Assembly (NCBI GenBank): GCA_964345225.1
Contig: CAYFQB010000021.1
Location: 1-64,000, forward strand
Length of the DNA: 64,000 nucleotides
Source: CAYFQB01 sp964345225
GTDB taxonomy: Bacteria > Nitrospirota > Thermodesulfovibrionia > Thermodesulfovibrionales > UBA6898
Direction of reading: 5' to 3'
The stretch's first letter is position 1. Each line of letters starts with the position of its first letter. The notes under the pieces were generated by a model. It did no database searches. It was given only the letters and a program-made list of their open reading frames with translations, and was not told the origin of the DNA. The translations under genes were made by a program, and so were the position numbers. Shown in pieces: positions 35,134-43,310 of this stretch.

Positions 35134-36687
35134 CTATAATAGTAACTGATTTTTCTTTGACCTTGTTTCGCCAATACTGGTTACATATATGGCAGGTTTG
35201 TCTACGACAGGGCATTTTTTTTCACAGATTCCGCACCCTATGCAGAGATCCAGGTCAACTACAGGTTTCTGAACAGGCACTTCTTTACCACTTCTATTTT
35301 TAACGATCGCCTTTTCCAGAAATATGGCCTTCTTGGGTGTAGGGCAGACTTCTTCACATACAATACAGGGTATTGCATGGGCATGTGGCAGGCATCTGTT
35401 TTTGTCGATCATGGCAAGTCCTATTTTTACCCTTGTCTTTTCTTCAATGGGTAATTTCTTAATGGCACCAGTGGGGCAGACCTGACCGCATAGAGTGCAT
35501 CTATATTCACAATAACCGATTTTAGGTACAAGTACAGGTGACCAGATTCCCTCCAGTCCTGCTTCCAGCAGTGTGGGTTGCAATCCGTTTGTAATGCAGA
35601 CCTTCATGCATTCACTACATTTAACACAACGTTTAAGAAATTCCTTTTCCTGAAGTGATCCCGGCGGTCTTATCAACAGCGGGTTCTGCACCTCTGCTCT
35701 GGCTATAGGGGTTACCCGAAATAAAGGTACTGCAAAGACCCCGGAGATCATTGAAATAATCACCCGCCTCCTTCCAAGATCCATTCCAGCAGCCGCTTTT
35801 TTTCCCCTAAATCCAAAATTTACAGCATTCTGGGGACAGACGTCATCACAGTTCCAGCAATAATAACATTCTGCATCCTTCCACCCATTAATAGTGTCTG
35901 GAGAGGCATTCCCCTGACATACAGATGCGCACTCACCACAAGAGGTGCAGTCTTCACTTACAGAGCGTTTAAGAATAGAAAACCTTGAAAGTAACCCTAA
36001 GAATGCACCGAGTGGGCATAGATACCTGCACCAGAATCTTTTCTCGATAAGATTTAGACCCAGAATCAGAAAGAATAACAGCCCGATAAAAATACCCTGC
36101 CTGTAATAAGTCTGTTGAAATGAGAGAAGACTTTTCTTAAGGAGAGAATATAATGCTTCAGAGATGTATACGATGCCTTCAAGGTCAGTATTGTAAATAG
36201 CATCAAAAACTGCGCGTGTACCATAGTTTAAAGCAGGATAAACACTAACAGAGAAGGAGCGGATAAGGAGTGAGATTGGATCCATTATACCGACGAGCTG
36301 CAAGGTAAAGATGGATGATGCAAGAATAAATATCAGAATATAATATTTAATTCTGTGCCAGTTCATCATTTTGTCTTGAGGTTTTGTTTTCAATTGGCCG
36401 ACCATATTGTTTAGAGTTCCGAGGGGACATATCCACCCACAAAAGACTCTTCCGAGTATTATCGTGGCTACAATCAATATGACCGAAAGATAGAATGCCT
36501 TTTCTACGGTGTGAGCAGAAAGGAGAGTAGTTACTAAAATTAGAGGATCGAAATCAAGAAAGATCTTAACTGGATAGCCGAGTTCATCGGCACCTTTTGA
36601 TTCTGTCTGAATGAAAAGGAATAGAAAGATTAAAAGGAAGATTCCCTGAGATATCCTGCGAAAGTTCTGCATCAGGTTAAATAGCAA
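35134..36687 (-). CDS. Membrane polyferredoxin: NapH-like N-terminus fused to NapG/MauM-like C-terminus
   Basis: A 517-residue protein. Residues 1-240 have about five membrane helices with two CxxxCP motifs, CGWICPLGTLN near 83 and CRYLCPLGAFLG near 222, as in NapH/NosR. Then 4Fe-4S motifs CTSCGECASVC near 247 and CYYCWNCDDVCP near 271. A second hydrophobic segment preceded by GRRRVI near 304 looks like an embedded twin-arginine leader, followed by CVKCSECMKVC, CTLCGQVCPTG, CIVCEEVCPTP and CIGCGICEKKCP. That makes about six clusters, predicted to move electrons between the quinone pool and a periplasmic partner. It overlaps the DUF362 gene by 11 bases and is likely co-translated. Confidence 0.88.
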   Translation of the reverse strand: MLFNLMQNFRRISQGIFLLIFLFLFIQTESKGADELGYPVKIFLDFDPLILVTTLLSAHTVEKAFYLSVILIVATIILGRVFCGWICPLGTLNNMVGQLKTKPQDKMMNWHRIKYYILIFILASSIFTLQLVGIMDPISLLIRSFSVSVYPALNYGTRAVFDAIYNTDLEGIVYISEALYSLLKKSLLSFQQTYYRQGIFIGLLFFLILGLNLIEKRFWCRYLCPLGAFLGLLSRFSILKRSVSEDCTSCGECASVCQGNASPDTINGWKDAECYYCWNCDDVCPQNAVNFGFRGKKAAAGMDLGRRRVIISMISGVFAVPLFRVTPIARAEVQNPLLIRPPGSLQEKEFLKRCVKCSECMKVCITNGLQPTLLEAGLEGIWSPVLVPKIGYCEYRCTLCGQVCPTGAIKKLPIEEKTRVKIGLAMIDKNRCLPHAHAIPCIVCEEVCPTPKKAIFLEKAIVKNRSGKEVPVQKPVVDLDLCIGCGICEKKCPVVDKPAIYVTSIGETRSKKNQLLL

Positions 36688-37579
36688 TCTTATTGATACT
36701 CAGTTTTGATAAGTCCATCCTGCCAAGGCCGTTTTTATTTGCAATTCTTACGTAACCCAAATTACCCCCTTTCATCCCGAAAAGGGTTGCACCATATGCA
36801 TCTACAGAAACCTGATCGACACCTGCTATTATAGTATCAAGTTTTTTCACATCAGAGAGGGATCCACCTTGTGGTCCGTTAGCAGTAAGTATTCTCACTG
36901 CATCAAGGATTGTAAGTGTAGGTTTTACAGTCATGGCAATGTCAACAAGACTTTCGTCAAGTCTCTGGTGTATCTTGCTTCTCCTGCCACCCATTATGCC
37001 CATCCAGTTCTTTATGCTCATAGTAAGTTTTGCAAGACTGTGGTGTTTTGCAATAGGTATGTTAATTACTTTGTCAGCCTCAAATATCTCTTTATAAAGC
37101 GGCCAAGACTTTAATGCATTACCGTTTATCTTCATCTCTGTAAACTTTCTTTCATCAACATAATGAACGTCAGCACCTGCAGTCCGTGCAGCTTTGGCAA
37201 TCCCGCTCTGGACATAACATCTCCTCGGATCATTGACTGGTCTGTCAAACACTTTCACCTTGCGTGCTCCAGCCTCTAAACATAGCTTTACAACGATTTT
37301 CACCACTTCCGGATTTGTATTGGCTGCCTGCTCAGGTGTCCTGTCCCATGCTATGTTCGGCTTGATGACAACGATATCTCCCCTTGAAATGAATTTGTTA
37401 ATTCCACCCAGTGCATCAATTGCAGCCTTAGTAATTTTTGAAGGTGATGCTCCGTGGACAACAGCAAGGTCAGGTTTAGTAGAAGCCTCGGCTTTATTGA
37501 AAAACATATCAAGTTTATGCGGGAAGGAGAGCCCAATACCTGTAATTGCGACTAATTTTATAAAATCCCTGCGCTCCAT
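36677..37579 (-). CDS. DUF362 protein with Tat-type leader
   Basis: A protein of about 300 residues. It starts with MERRDFIKLVAITGIGLSF, a twin-arginine (RRDFIK) leader that predicts export in folded form. The body is the DUF362 domain: VVIKPNIAWDRTPEQAANTN near 70-90, IPIAKHHSLAKLTMSIKNWMG near 174, and a C-terminal VDAYGATLFGMKG. No ferredoxin motif is in this protein; the clusters are in the next gene. The pair recurs together in anaerobes and may be an exported redox module of unknown substrate. The ATG at 37579 is preferred to TTG 37585 since AAGGA lies at a good distance. Confidence 0.85.
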   Translation of the reverse strand: MERRDFIKLVAITGIGLSFPHKLDMFFNKAEASTKPDLAVVHGASPSKITKAAIDALGGINKFISRGDIVVIKPNIAWDRTPEQAANTNPEVVKIVVKLCLEAGARKVKVFDRPVNDPRRCYVQSGIAKAARTAGADVHYVDERKFTEMKINGNALKSWPLYKEIFEADKVINIPIAKHHSLAKLTMSIKNWMGIMGGRRSKIHQRLDESLVDIAMTVKPTLTILDAVRILTANGPQGGSLSDVKKLDTIIAGVDQVSVDAYGATLFGMKGGNLGYVRIANKNGLGRMDLSKLSINKIAI

Positions 37580-37749
37580 TACCAAAATCCTTTCTGAATA
37601 TCGTCTTAAGAATTTAAATTATATCTTAATATTTATTTTAACACCTGCATGTAACAAATACATAACAACTTATCTTGAAGCTTTAGAGTAAATTTATCCC
37701 TTTTTTGTCAGATCTGGACATATTTTGTCACCAGGATTCTTATAGAGAC

Positions 37750-37787
37750 CCACGGGTAAGCCTGCCTTCCGGCAAGCAGGCCCGTGG
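37750..37787. repeat. GC-rich hairpin repeat
   Basis: CCACGG (37750-37755) pairs with CCGTGG (37782-37787), and GCCTGC (37760-37765) with GCAGGC (37776-37781), around a CTTCCGGCAA loop. It is much more GC-rich than its surroundings, which suggests a mobile REP-type sequence. Confidence 0.65.
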
Positions 37788-37907
37788 TACCACTAAGCGA
37801 GTGCAACTTTGCAATAGGAGTTTACGCGTTTAAAAGATAAGTAAACTTCTTAGAAAGAAAGGGGCTTTACACCCGGCTTCAGGTATGGAATTAACCTTTC
37901 TATTTAC

Positions 37908-37975
37908 CCCGTTAGATAGTAAACATCTAACGGGTTTATATCATTCCCGCCATAAATAGTGGGCTTTTTACAGGT
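37908..37975. repeat. Dispersed palindromic repeat, copy 5, with terminator-like second hairpin
   Basis: CCCGTTAGAT (37908-37917) and ATCTAACGGG (37925-37934) are a perfect 10-bp pair. TTTATATCATTCCCGCC follows, then GTGGGCTTTTTA, a weak second hairpin with a T-run. Copy 7 at 43250 has the same order of parts, including the upstream TTTCTATTTACC. Confidence 0.75.
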
Positions 37976-38049
37976 CAAAATTAAGGAATAGAAATTGCTT
38001 CAAATTAGGAGAGTTTTAATTCATAAAGGATATAGAAAAGGAGATATTC

Positions 38050-38241
38050 ATGAAGTGTGGAATTTGTGGATATGACTTAACTGAGGAAGGGGTTTGCAAT
38101 CATTGTGTGAGAAGAGTTGAGAGTCCTTCTCATAAATTCATTATTGAATATGAATATAAAGATTTTAAGATAAGCGAGATGCTGGAAATCATACCCAGGA
38201 AATGCAAACTAAAAGAAAGATGTAAAAGAAGAAAGGCTTAA
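38050..38241 (+). CDS. Small zinc-ribbon protein
   Basis: A 63-residue protein. CGICGYDLTEEGVCNHC (3-19) is a CxxC...CxxC zinc ribbon; the rest is basic, with two further cysteines near the C-terminus (KCKLKERCKRRK). Probably cytoplasmic and nucleic-acid or protein binding, but the role is unknown. AAAAGGAGATATTC precedes the ATG. Confidence 0.7.
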   Translation: MKCGICGYDLTEEGVCNHCVRRVESPSHKFIIEYEYKDFKISEMLEIIPRKCKLKERCKRRKA

Positions 38242-38318
38242 ATTCTTCCTAATAGTCCTCACTTTTAGAATCTACTAAAATGGTGAAAGTTATAAAGATA
38301 ATCAGTAATTTAATATTT

Positions 38319-38576
38319 ATGAAATGTCCAAACTGTAATAAGAAGATATCGTTATTGAAAATTCGCAATGAATTTAATTGTCCATATTGTAATGAAAAAG
38401 TTATAACTAAGAATGGTATTGTTGCGATTCTTATAGCTTTTTTCTTTTGGTTTTTCATAGTTTCCCCTTTTGCGATTGTTAGCTCTGGAAGTAGATACGC
38501 AATGATATCAGAAATTATTGGTTTTCTTATTGCATATTTAATATTTAGAAGTATTTTAGAACTGGAAATCAAATAA
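38319..38576 (+). CDS. Zinc-ribbon membrane protein
   Basis: An 85-residue protein. MKCPNCNKKISLLK and CPYCNEK (about residues 3-28) form a CxxC...CxxC ribbon, followed by two hydrophobic helices (about 33-53 and 60-77). The longer frame from ATG 38280 adds 13 residues. I prefer 38319 because ribbon proteins of this type start at MKCPNC, but no ribosome binding site decides. Function unknown. Confidence 0.6.
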   Translation: MKCPNCNKKISLLKIRNEFNCPYCNEKVITKNGIVAILIAFFFWFFIVSPFAIVSSGSRYAMISEIIGFLIAYLIFRSILELEIK

Positions 38577-38745
38577 TAACTATTTTTGAAATATTCCTTT
38601 CTTCCTAAAGTTCTTAATAAAGCTCTTATCAAGATGTCAAGATTTTTATATGTAACTTAAAAATTATCTTGCAATCTTTTTTAATTCATTATAAGTTTTT
38701 AATAATAAATTTTTATATTTTATTTAAAAAGGAGGCGCTGTAAAA

Positions 38746-39048
38746 ATGGAGAAAAAACTTAACTGCTGGGAATTTAAAAAATGCGGTAGGGAACCTGGTG
38801 GCAATCATGTACATGACCTGGGAGTATGTCCTACAACCCAAGAAATGAGACTTGATGGGGTGCATGGAGGTTTAAATGCAGGCAGGAGTTGCTGGGTTGT
38901 GACAGGCACATTGTGCAGAGGGAAAGTACAAGGGACATTTGCAAAAAAATATAAGGATTGCCATATATGTGATTTTTACAAGAAAGTAAAGCAAGAAGAA
39001 TACACAAAATTTAATCTATCATCAGCATTACTAAGTAAATTACATTAA
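38746..39048 (+). CDS. Two-CW domain protein
   Basis: A 100-residue protein with nine cysteines arranged as in small CW-rich proteins: LNCWEFKKCGRE (5-16), GVCPTT near 27, SCWVV near 48, TLCRGKVQG near 55, and CHICDFYKKV near 72. Such modules also occur at the ends of chemoreceptors and sensor proteins in Deltaproteobacteria and Nitrospirota, where they may bind metal. AAAAAGGAGG precedes the ATG at a good distance. It ends before a strong bidirectional terminator. Confidence 0.78.
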   Translation: MEKKLNCWEFKKCGREPGGNHVHDLGVCPTTQEMRLDGVHGGLNAGRSCWVVTGTLCRGKVQGTFAKKYKDCHICDFYKKVKQEEYTKFNLSSALLSKLH

Positions 39049-39153
39049 AGTGCTTTCTTAACCAGCTTTGTTCAAATACAGCAATCTTAATGTACCTCAT
39101 GTTTTGAGACTTAGCAGGTGACAATCTTAGATCAGGCGTGACAGTAAGATACC

Positions 39154-39185
39154 AAACAAAAAGGGACACTTGTCCCTTTTTGTTT
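39154..39185. terminator. Bidirectional intrinsic terminator
   Basis: A perfect 14-bp stem, AAACAAAAAGGGAC (39154-39167) with GTCCCTTTTTGTTT (39172-39185) and loop ACTT, has A-runs and T-runs on both sides. It separates the convergent two-CW and scpB genes, and its T-rich arm contains the scpB stop codon. Confidence 0.9.
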
Positions 39186-39714
39186 ATGCAGCTTCTTCTC
39201 TTTGCAGTTCTTTAAGTGTAGGCAGTTCGGTCAAATCCCTTAAGCCAAAATACTGAAGAAAATCGCGTGTAGTGCCGTAAAGGAGAGGCTTGCCCGGTAC
39301 TTCTTTACGCCCCAGTATCTTTATAAGCCTTCTGTCAAGCAGTGTTTTTAAAACACCGTCTGAGTTCACACTCCTTATCTGTTCAACTTCTGCCTTTGTA
39401 ATTGGTTGTTTGTAGGCGATTATAGAAAGGGTTTCGAGAGCGGGTAAGGACAGCCTGCTTGAAGTGCGTATATTCTTGAGCTTCTTTATCCATTGGGCAT
39501 AAGCAGGATTTGTAACCATTTGATATCCATCGGCAATCTCGATGATGAGAAGCCCGCTGTCTTTTTCCTTGTATTCAAGTATTAATTCATCGATGAGCTG
39601 TTTGATTTCTGTCTCAGGAAGCTCAACAATATTTTTTAAGACAGCAAGTGTAACAGGATCTCCCGAAACAAAAAGCAGAGCCTCAACAAGTGATTTATTT
39701 TCTTTTTTCCCCAT
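39184..39714 (-). CDS. scpB: Segregation and condensation protein B
   Basis: A 176-residue winged-helix protein that joins ScpA and SMC to form the bacterial condensin used in chromosome segregation. Seen: KSLVEALLFVSGDPVTLAVL at the start, LPALETLSIIAYKQPITKAEVEQIRSV in the middle (about 93-119), and KPLLYGTTRDFLQYFGLRDL near the C-terminus. Length is normal. scpA is not in the window, which is unusual because scpA and scpB are often adjacent. Confidence 0.94.
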   Translation of the reverse strand: MGKKENKSLVEALLFVSGDPVTLAVLKNIVELPETEIKQLIDELILEYKEKDSGLLIIEIADGYQMVTNPAYAQWIKKLKNIRTSSRLSLPALETLSIIAYKQPITKAEVEQIRSVNSDGVLKTLLDRRLIKILGRKEVPGKPLLYGTTRDFLQYFGLRDLTELPTLKELQREEAA

Positions 39715-39782
39715 AAGATTAGTAAAGATATTTTAAAAAAAAGATAGTTAAAATACAATTAAATTAAAGATATAGAATTTTA

Positions 39783-39820
39783 CCCCGTTTAGAAATTTTT
39801 GTTATTTTCTTCTAACAGGG
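39783..39820. repeat. Dispersed palindromic repeat, copy 6
   Basis: CCCCGTTTAGAA (39783-39794) pairs with TTCTAACAGGG (39810-39820), with TTGTTATTTTC in the loop. It lies 69 bases upstream of scpB in the gap before the rubredoxin gene. Confidence 0.72.
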
Positions 39821-40016
39821 TTTACTACTAACTGAAAAATAGACAAAGGATTCAAATCTATTACTTTATCTGGCAGTGGTTATTGAGAAGCACCTTCAGG
39901 TGCTTAACAATTTCTTATGTATATTATGGACTAAATATGGACTTGTAATATGGAAAATAATCTTATAAACTCTAATTTAAATTATTCAAAATATACTTTT
40001 ATTAGAGGGGTCTTAA

Positions 40017-40175
40017 ATGGATAAATGGAAGTGCACGGTCTGTGGTTATGTCTATGATCCTGCAAATGGTGACCCGGATGGAGGTATTGCACCGGGAATA
40101 CCATTTGAGAATCTACCTGACGACTGGGTCTGCCCTGTATGCGGAGCAAGCAAAGACCAGTTTGAGAAGGAGTAA
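40017..40175 (+). CDS. Rubredoxin
   Basis: A 52-residue electron carrier with one Fe(Cys)4 site: C6 and C9 in CTVCGYVYDP, C39 and C42 in CPVCGASKDQF, and the conserved DWVCPVCG with preceding LPDD. Rubredoxins pass single electrons to oxygen or peroxide reductases, or take them from a flavoprotein reductase. AGAGGGGTC lies before the ATG. A longer overlapping frame in this region is a shadow. It ends nine bases from the convergent dapB stop. Confidence 0.96.
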   Translation: MDKWKCTVCGYVYDPANGDPDGGIAPGIPFENLPDDWVCPVCGASKDQFEKE

Positions 40176-40184
40176 TAAATTAGC

Positions 40185-40988
40185 TTATTTCAACCCAAGT
40201 ACATCCTGCATATCGTATAATCCAGCGGGTTTATCTGCAAGCCATAGAGAAGCTTTTAGTGCTCCCCTTGCAAATGTATCCCTGCTTGAGGCCTTGTGAG
40301 TTATTTCTATTCTCTCACCGAGACCTCCGAATATGACGGTGTGCTCACCGACAATATCTCCTGCCCTCAAAGTCTGGATACCAATCTCTTTTTTTGTCCT
40401 CGCTCCTATAACACCTTTTCTTGCATAGACAGCTACTTCATCAAGGTTTCTGTTTACCGAATCTGCCACAACCTGTGCCATTTTCAGAGCAGTACCGCTG
40501 GGCGCATCCTTTTTTAGTCTGTGATGTGCTTCCACAATTTCTATGTCATAGTCATCGCCTAGAATACCCGCAACATTCTGTAGAACCTTCAAAAGCAGGT
40601 TTACTCCCATGCTCATGTTAGATGCCATAACGCATGGAGTGCTTTTGAGTAACGGATCGATTTCTTTCAGATCATCTTTTGAAAAGCCTGTAGTGCCTAT
40701 AACCATTGCCTTTCCTTTACCAGATGCTGCTTTAAGATTTGCTTTTGTAGATTCTACTGATGTGAAATCAATAATCATATCAACTTTGTCAATTATTTCA
40801 TCGATGCTGTCGGAAAGCTTAATCCCTGTTTCACCAGTGCCGACCAAAATCCCTATATCACTTCCAATATCCTTGTGTCCTTTCTTCTCAAATGCTCCTG
40901 CAAGCTGAAGTCCTTCGTATTCCCTTGAAAGTGCCGTTATCCTGCTTCCCATTTTCCCGGCAGCGCCTGCCACGCCAATTTTTATCAT
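40185..40988 (-). CDS. dapB: 4-hydroxy-tetrahydrodipicolinate reductase
   Basis: A 267-residue NAD(P)H enzyme of lysine and diaminopimelate synthesis. Seen: the dinucleotide-binding GVAGAAGKMGSRI (5-17), DFTSVESTKAN near 94, IGTTGFSKDDL near 116, and the catalytic EAHHRLKKDAPSGTALKMA near 153 with the His and Lys of the active site. Length is normal. It is the first of a run of minus-strand genes whose next member upstream is yacG. Confidence 0.96.
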   Translation of the reverse strand: MIKIGVAGAAGKMGSRITALSREYEGLQLAGAFEKKGHKDIGSDIGILVGTGETGIKLSDSIDEIIDKVDMIIDFTSVESTKANLKAASGKGKAMVIGTTGFSKDDLKEIDPLLKSTPCVMASNMSMGVNLLLKVLQNVAGILGDDYDIEIVEAHHRLKKDAPSGTALKMAQVVADSVNRNLDEVAVYARKGVIGARTKKEIGIQTLRAGDIVGEHTVIFGGLGERIEITHKASSRDTFARGALKASLWLADKPAGLYDMQDVLGLK

Positions 40989-41056
40989 GATACCCTCCCT
41001 CTATAGATGAAATATTTTCTGTTCATGATGCTGATAAACAAGATGTTAAGATATCT

Positions 41057-41236
41057 TTAGGACTGTTCCCTGTGTGTATTTTCGTTTTCCTCTTCCTCCT
41101 TTTTACCCTCTATCCAGTATTCTTCTGACAACCATGCCCCTAAATCAATGAGCTTGCACTTTTCTGAGCAGAATGGTCTCCAGAGATTTTTTTCCCAGGT
41201 TGTCAAATTATTACATACAGGACAGATAATCTGCAT
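41057..41236 (-). CDS. yacG: DNA gyrase inhibitor YacG-type zinc protein
   Basis: A 59-residue protein. C5 and C8 in CPVCNN, and C23 and C27 in FCSEKCKLIDLGAWL, give the YacG zinc ribbon; EEYWIEG near 38-44 is the family's C-terminal signature, followed by a very acidic tail. In Escherichia coli YacG inhibits DNA gyrase; the role here is by homology. It starts one base after the Gx-transporter stop, so it is the last gene of that cluster. Confidence 0.9.
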   Translation of the reverse strand: MQIICPVCNNLTTWEKNLWRPFCSEKCKLIDLGAWLSEEYWIEGKKEEEENENTHREQS

Positions 41237-41237
41237 A

Positions 41238-41771
41238 TTATTCCTGAATTACATTTTGAATTTTTTCTTCATTTTTTTTCAACAGGTTTTTTATTATAAG
41301 GTCGGAGACAATGCCGTTGACAACCCCTGTCAATACCCCTATAAGTATGATGACAGGGCTGATCAGAAGGATTGCCTCTATCCTCTGAATAAAAAGGAAA
41401 TATGCCAGTATTAACTGTGCAATATTGTGGAAGAGTGCACCAATAAGACTCAGTCCTACCGGACCGAAAAGATTTCTATATAAAGAGATTATCAATCCCA
41501 TGGCAGCAATGCTTGAGATACCTCCTCCAAGACTGAGAATAAATGCAGGGCCGAGAAATGTTCCTTTAAAAATAGATGCGAGTATCACCCTTATTAATGT
41601 AACCATCATGGCTGTTCTGAATCCGTAAAGTACAAGAGCAACAAGGGTTATAATGTTCGCAAGTCCAAACCTGAGCCAGGGTATAGGTGTTGGAATCAGT
41701 GATTCGAACCCGTGAAGTGCGAGTGCATAGGCTGAAAGAAGGGCAATCCGATATTTATCTTGTAACTGCAT
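41238..41771 (-). CDS. Gx transporter family membrane protein
   Basis: A protein of about 177 residues with five to six hydrophobic helices; IPWLRFGLANIITLVALVL near the N-terminus and FLGPAFILSLGGGISSIAAM in the middle fit the Gx_transp family (older name heptaprenyl diphosphate synthase component I). The family is ECF-transporter-like or Rnf-associated. Start is taken at ATG 41771; the longer frame from 41810 would overlap the NusG-II gene further. Its neighbours (NusG-II protein and ApbE) form a set seen in flavin-dependent respiratory clusters, so a role in electron transfer or quinone/flavin traffic is inferred. Confidence 0.78.
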   Translation of the reverse strand: MQLQDKYRIALLSAYALALHGFESLIPTPIPWLRFGLANIITLVALVLYGFRTAMMVTLIRVILASIFKGTFLGPAFILSLGGGISSIAAMGLIISLYRNLFGPVGLSLIGALFHNIAQLILAYFLFIQRIEAILLISPVIILIGVLTGVVNGIVSDLIIKNLLKKNEEKIQNVIQE

Positions 41772-42141
41772 CAATATCTTTTTCGGCGTTATTGAAGCTG
41801 CTGCCGACAATAACGAGAATTCTATTTGGAAGACAGACTATTACCCCCTTCGAAATCCATCCTTCCTTAATACAGAGCTTGTTTGGACAGCTTGCCTCAC
41901 TCATACGCACTTTTTTATCTTTTATTTCAATTACAGCCTCTCCATAAGGACTGCTTACAGGTATTGTCCTGCTCGTATTCAAAGGAAATGTATATGAAGG
42001 CTTTCCATTTATCTCTATAATTACATCAGAGCCGTGAGGCATGGCTTCTTTAGCGATGAACATTCCCGCGATTGAAACAATGATTAGAAACAGAAACAAC
42101 AATCTGTCTGCAGGAGTGGTATTTTTAATGACTTCCTTCAA
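41755..42141 (-). CDS. NusG domain II-containing exported protein
   Basis: A 128-residue protein with an N-terminal membrane anchor (about 13-30) and a small beta domain. EASCPNKLCIKEGWIS near 82-97 is the CxxxxC signature of the NusG-II/DUF group, and VCLPNRILVIV near the end completes the fold. It is unrelated in function to the transcription factor NusG. Overlaps ApbE by 17 bases and the Gx gene by 17 bases, so the three form one translationally coupled operon. Confidence 0.83.
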   Translation of the reverse strand: MKEVIKNTTPADRLLFLFLIIVSIAGMFIAKEAMPHGSDVIIEINGKPSYTFPLNTSRTIPVSSPYGEAVIEIKDKKVRMSEASCPNKLCIKEGWISKGVIVCLPNRILVIVGSSFNNAEKDIDAVTR

Positions 42142-43138
42142 TTTCCAGTTTTCCCCCGAGTCCGGGTGTTATATAAATCTTTCCGTTATCATCAATTATT
42201 ATTGCATCTATTAGCATTTCCTGAACAAGTTTTAATCCTTTTTCAGGACCAAGTATAAAGACAGCAGTTGAAAATGCATCAGATAAGGCTCCTTTATCTG
42301 TGATTATAGTAACACTACGGCATAGATTTGCAGGGTAGCCTGTCTTGGGGTCTAGCAGATGGTGAAATCTCTGGCCATTAATCATGAAATATCTTTCGTA
42401 ATCTCCAGAAGTTGATATGGCTTTATCGCTGAGATTTATTTTAGCTATTATCTCGTTGGACCTGTTTTTTTGCCTCGGGTTCCTAATACCTATCCTCCAT
42501 TGTTTCCCGTTAGGTTTTATGCCGAATGTCCTTATATCTCCTGCTGCTGCAACAATGCCTGACCGGATACCATTCTGCTTGAGATCCATGACTGCTAAAT
42601 CCGCTGCATATCCTTTTGCAATTCCTCCGATATCCAATAACATACCTTTTTTCCTGAGAAAAACAGTCGATTTATCCCTGTCGATAATTACATCTTTGTA
42701 ATTGACAAGCGGTAATTTTTTTTTGATTTCGATCCCCGAAGGTTTTACTTTTTTGTAAAAATCCCATATTTTAATTACCGGTCCTATCGTTGGGTCAAAG
42801 GAACCACCGGATTTATCTGCAACATAGATGGCTTTTTCTATTGAATCAAGTGTTTCTGGTGATACTTTGACTTCTCTTATCCCTGCATTTTTGTTGATCA
42901 GTGAGACCTCGCTTTTGTCTGAGAAGAAGTCAATAAGATTCCCGAACATTTCCATAGCAGAGAAGGCGCTTTCTATAGCGCTATCTGCTTTATCTGAAGA
43001 ATATGAAACTACAGTAATGGTCACAAATGTATCCATAAGTGACTTGCTTTTTCTGTATATTGAGAGTTTATTTGTACTGCATGAGAATGCAAATACAAAA
43101 AATAGAACAAAAGCTAACGAGAAGTATTTCAGTTTCAT
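42125..43138 (-). CDS. apbE: FAD:protein FMN transferase ApbE, lipoprotein
   Basis: A 337-residue periplasmic flavin transferase that attaches FMN to threonine or serine of target proteins such as RnfG, NqrB/C or exported reductases. Seen: lipoprotein leader FVFAFSCS with lipobox Cys20, LMDTFVTITV near 35, GGSFDPTIGPVIKIW near 109, IGGIAKGYAADLAV near 169, and AISTSGDYERYF and HHLLDPKTGYP near 237-258, with DAFSTAVFILG near 285. Length is normal. No FMN target protein is seen nearby. Confidence 0.92.
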   Translation of the reverse strand: MKLKYFSLAFVLFFVFAFSCSTNKLSIYRKSKSLMDTFVTITVVSYSSDKADSAIESAFSAMEMFGNLIDFFSDKSEVSLINKNAGIREVKVSPETLDSIEKAIYVADKSGGSFDPTIGPVIKIWDFYKKVKPSGIEIKKKLPLVNYKDVIIDRDKSTVFLRKKGMLLDIGGIAKGYAADLAVMDLKQNGIRSGIVAAAGDIRTFGIKPNGKQWRIGIRNPRQKNRSNEIIAKINLSDKAISTSGDYERYFMINGQRFHHLLDPKTGYPANLCRSVTIITDKGALSDAFSTAVFILGPEKGLKLVQEMLIDAIIIDDNGKIYITPGLGGKLEIEGSH

Positions 43139-43206
43139 TTTTAATATATAGACTCCTTTATGTTCATACAGATGCCAATGCTATATCTTAGTGTAAGACA
43201 AAGTAT

Positions 43207-43310
43207 TAAGGCCGTGCTTTACTCCCGCCCTTATAATATTTCTATTTACCCCGTTAGATAATATACATCTAAGGGATTTTATATCATCCCTGCAGTAAAT
43301 GACAGGGCTT
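43207..43310. repeat. Dispersed palindromic repeat, copy 7, running into the uvrA end
   Basis: CCCGTTAGAT (43250-43259) pairs with ATCTAAGGG (43267-43275). TTTATATCATCCCTG then CAGGGCTTTTTT makes a second, terminator-like hairpin (about 43287-43313). The order of parts matches copy 5. The second hairpin lies inside the uvrA reading frame and supplies its last eleven codons. Confidence 0.72.

Larger units (their letters stand above)
37580..38049. other. Divergent intergenic region with two hairpin repeats
   Basis: This gap separates the DUF362 gene (minus) from the small zinc-ribbon gene (plus). It holds a strong hairpin at 37750-37787 and palindromic repeat copy 5 at 37908-37934, with a second hairpin after it. 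The rest is AT-rich with no open frame that I can support. Confidence 0.6.

Noticed and set aside
18009..39820. Palindromic repeats as a CRISPR array
   Set aside because: Copies are kilobases apart with no regular spacers and no cas genes in the window.
40042..40299. 85-codon open frame overlapping rubredoxin and dapB ends
   Set aside because: It is out of frame with a perfect rubredoxin and has no domain; it is a shadow.
41695..41715. GATTCGAACCCGTGAAG as a tRNA T-arm on the minus strand
   Set aside because: It lies in the Gx transporter reading frame, and no acceptor or anticodon stem could be folded around it.
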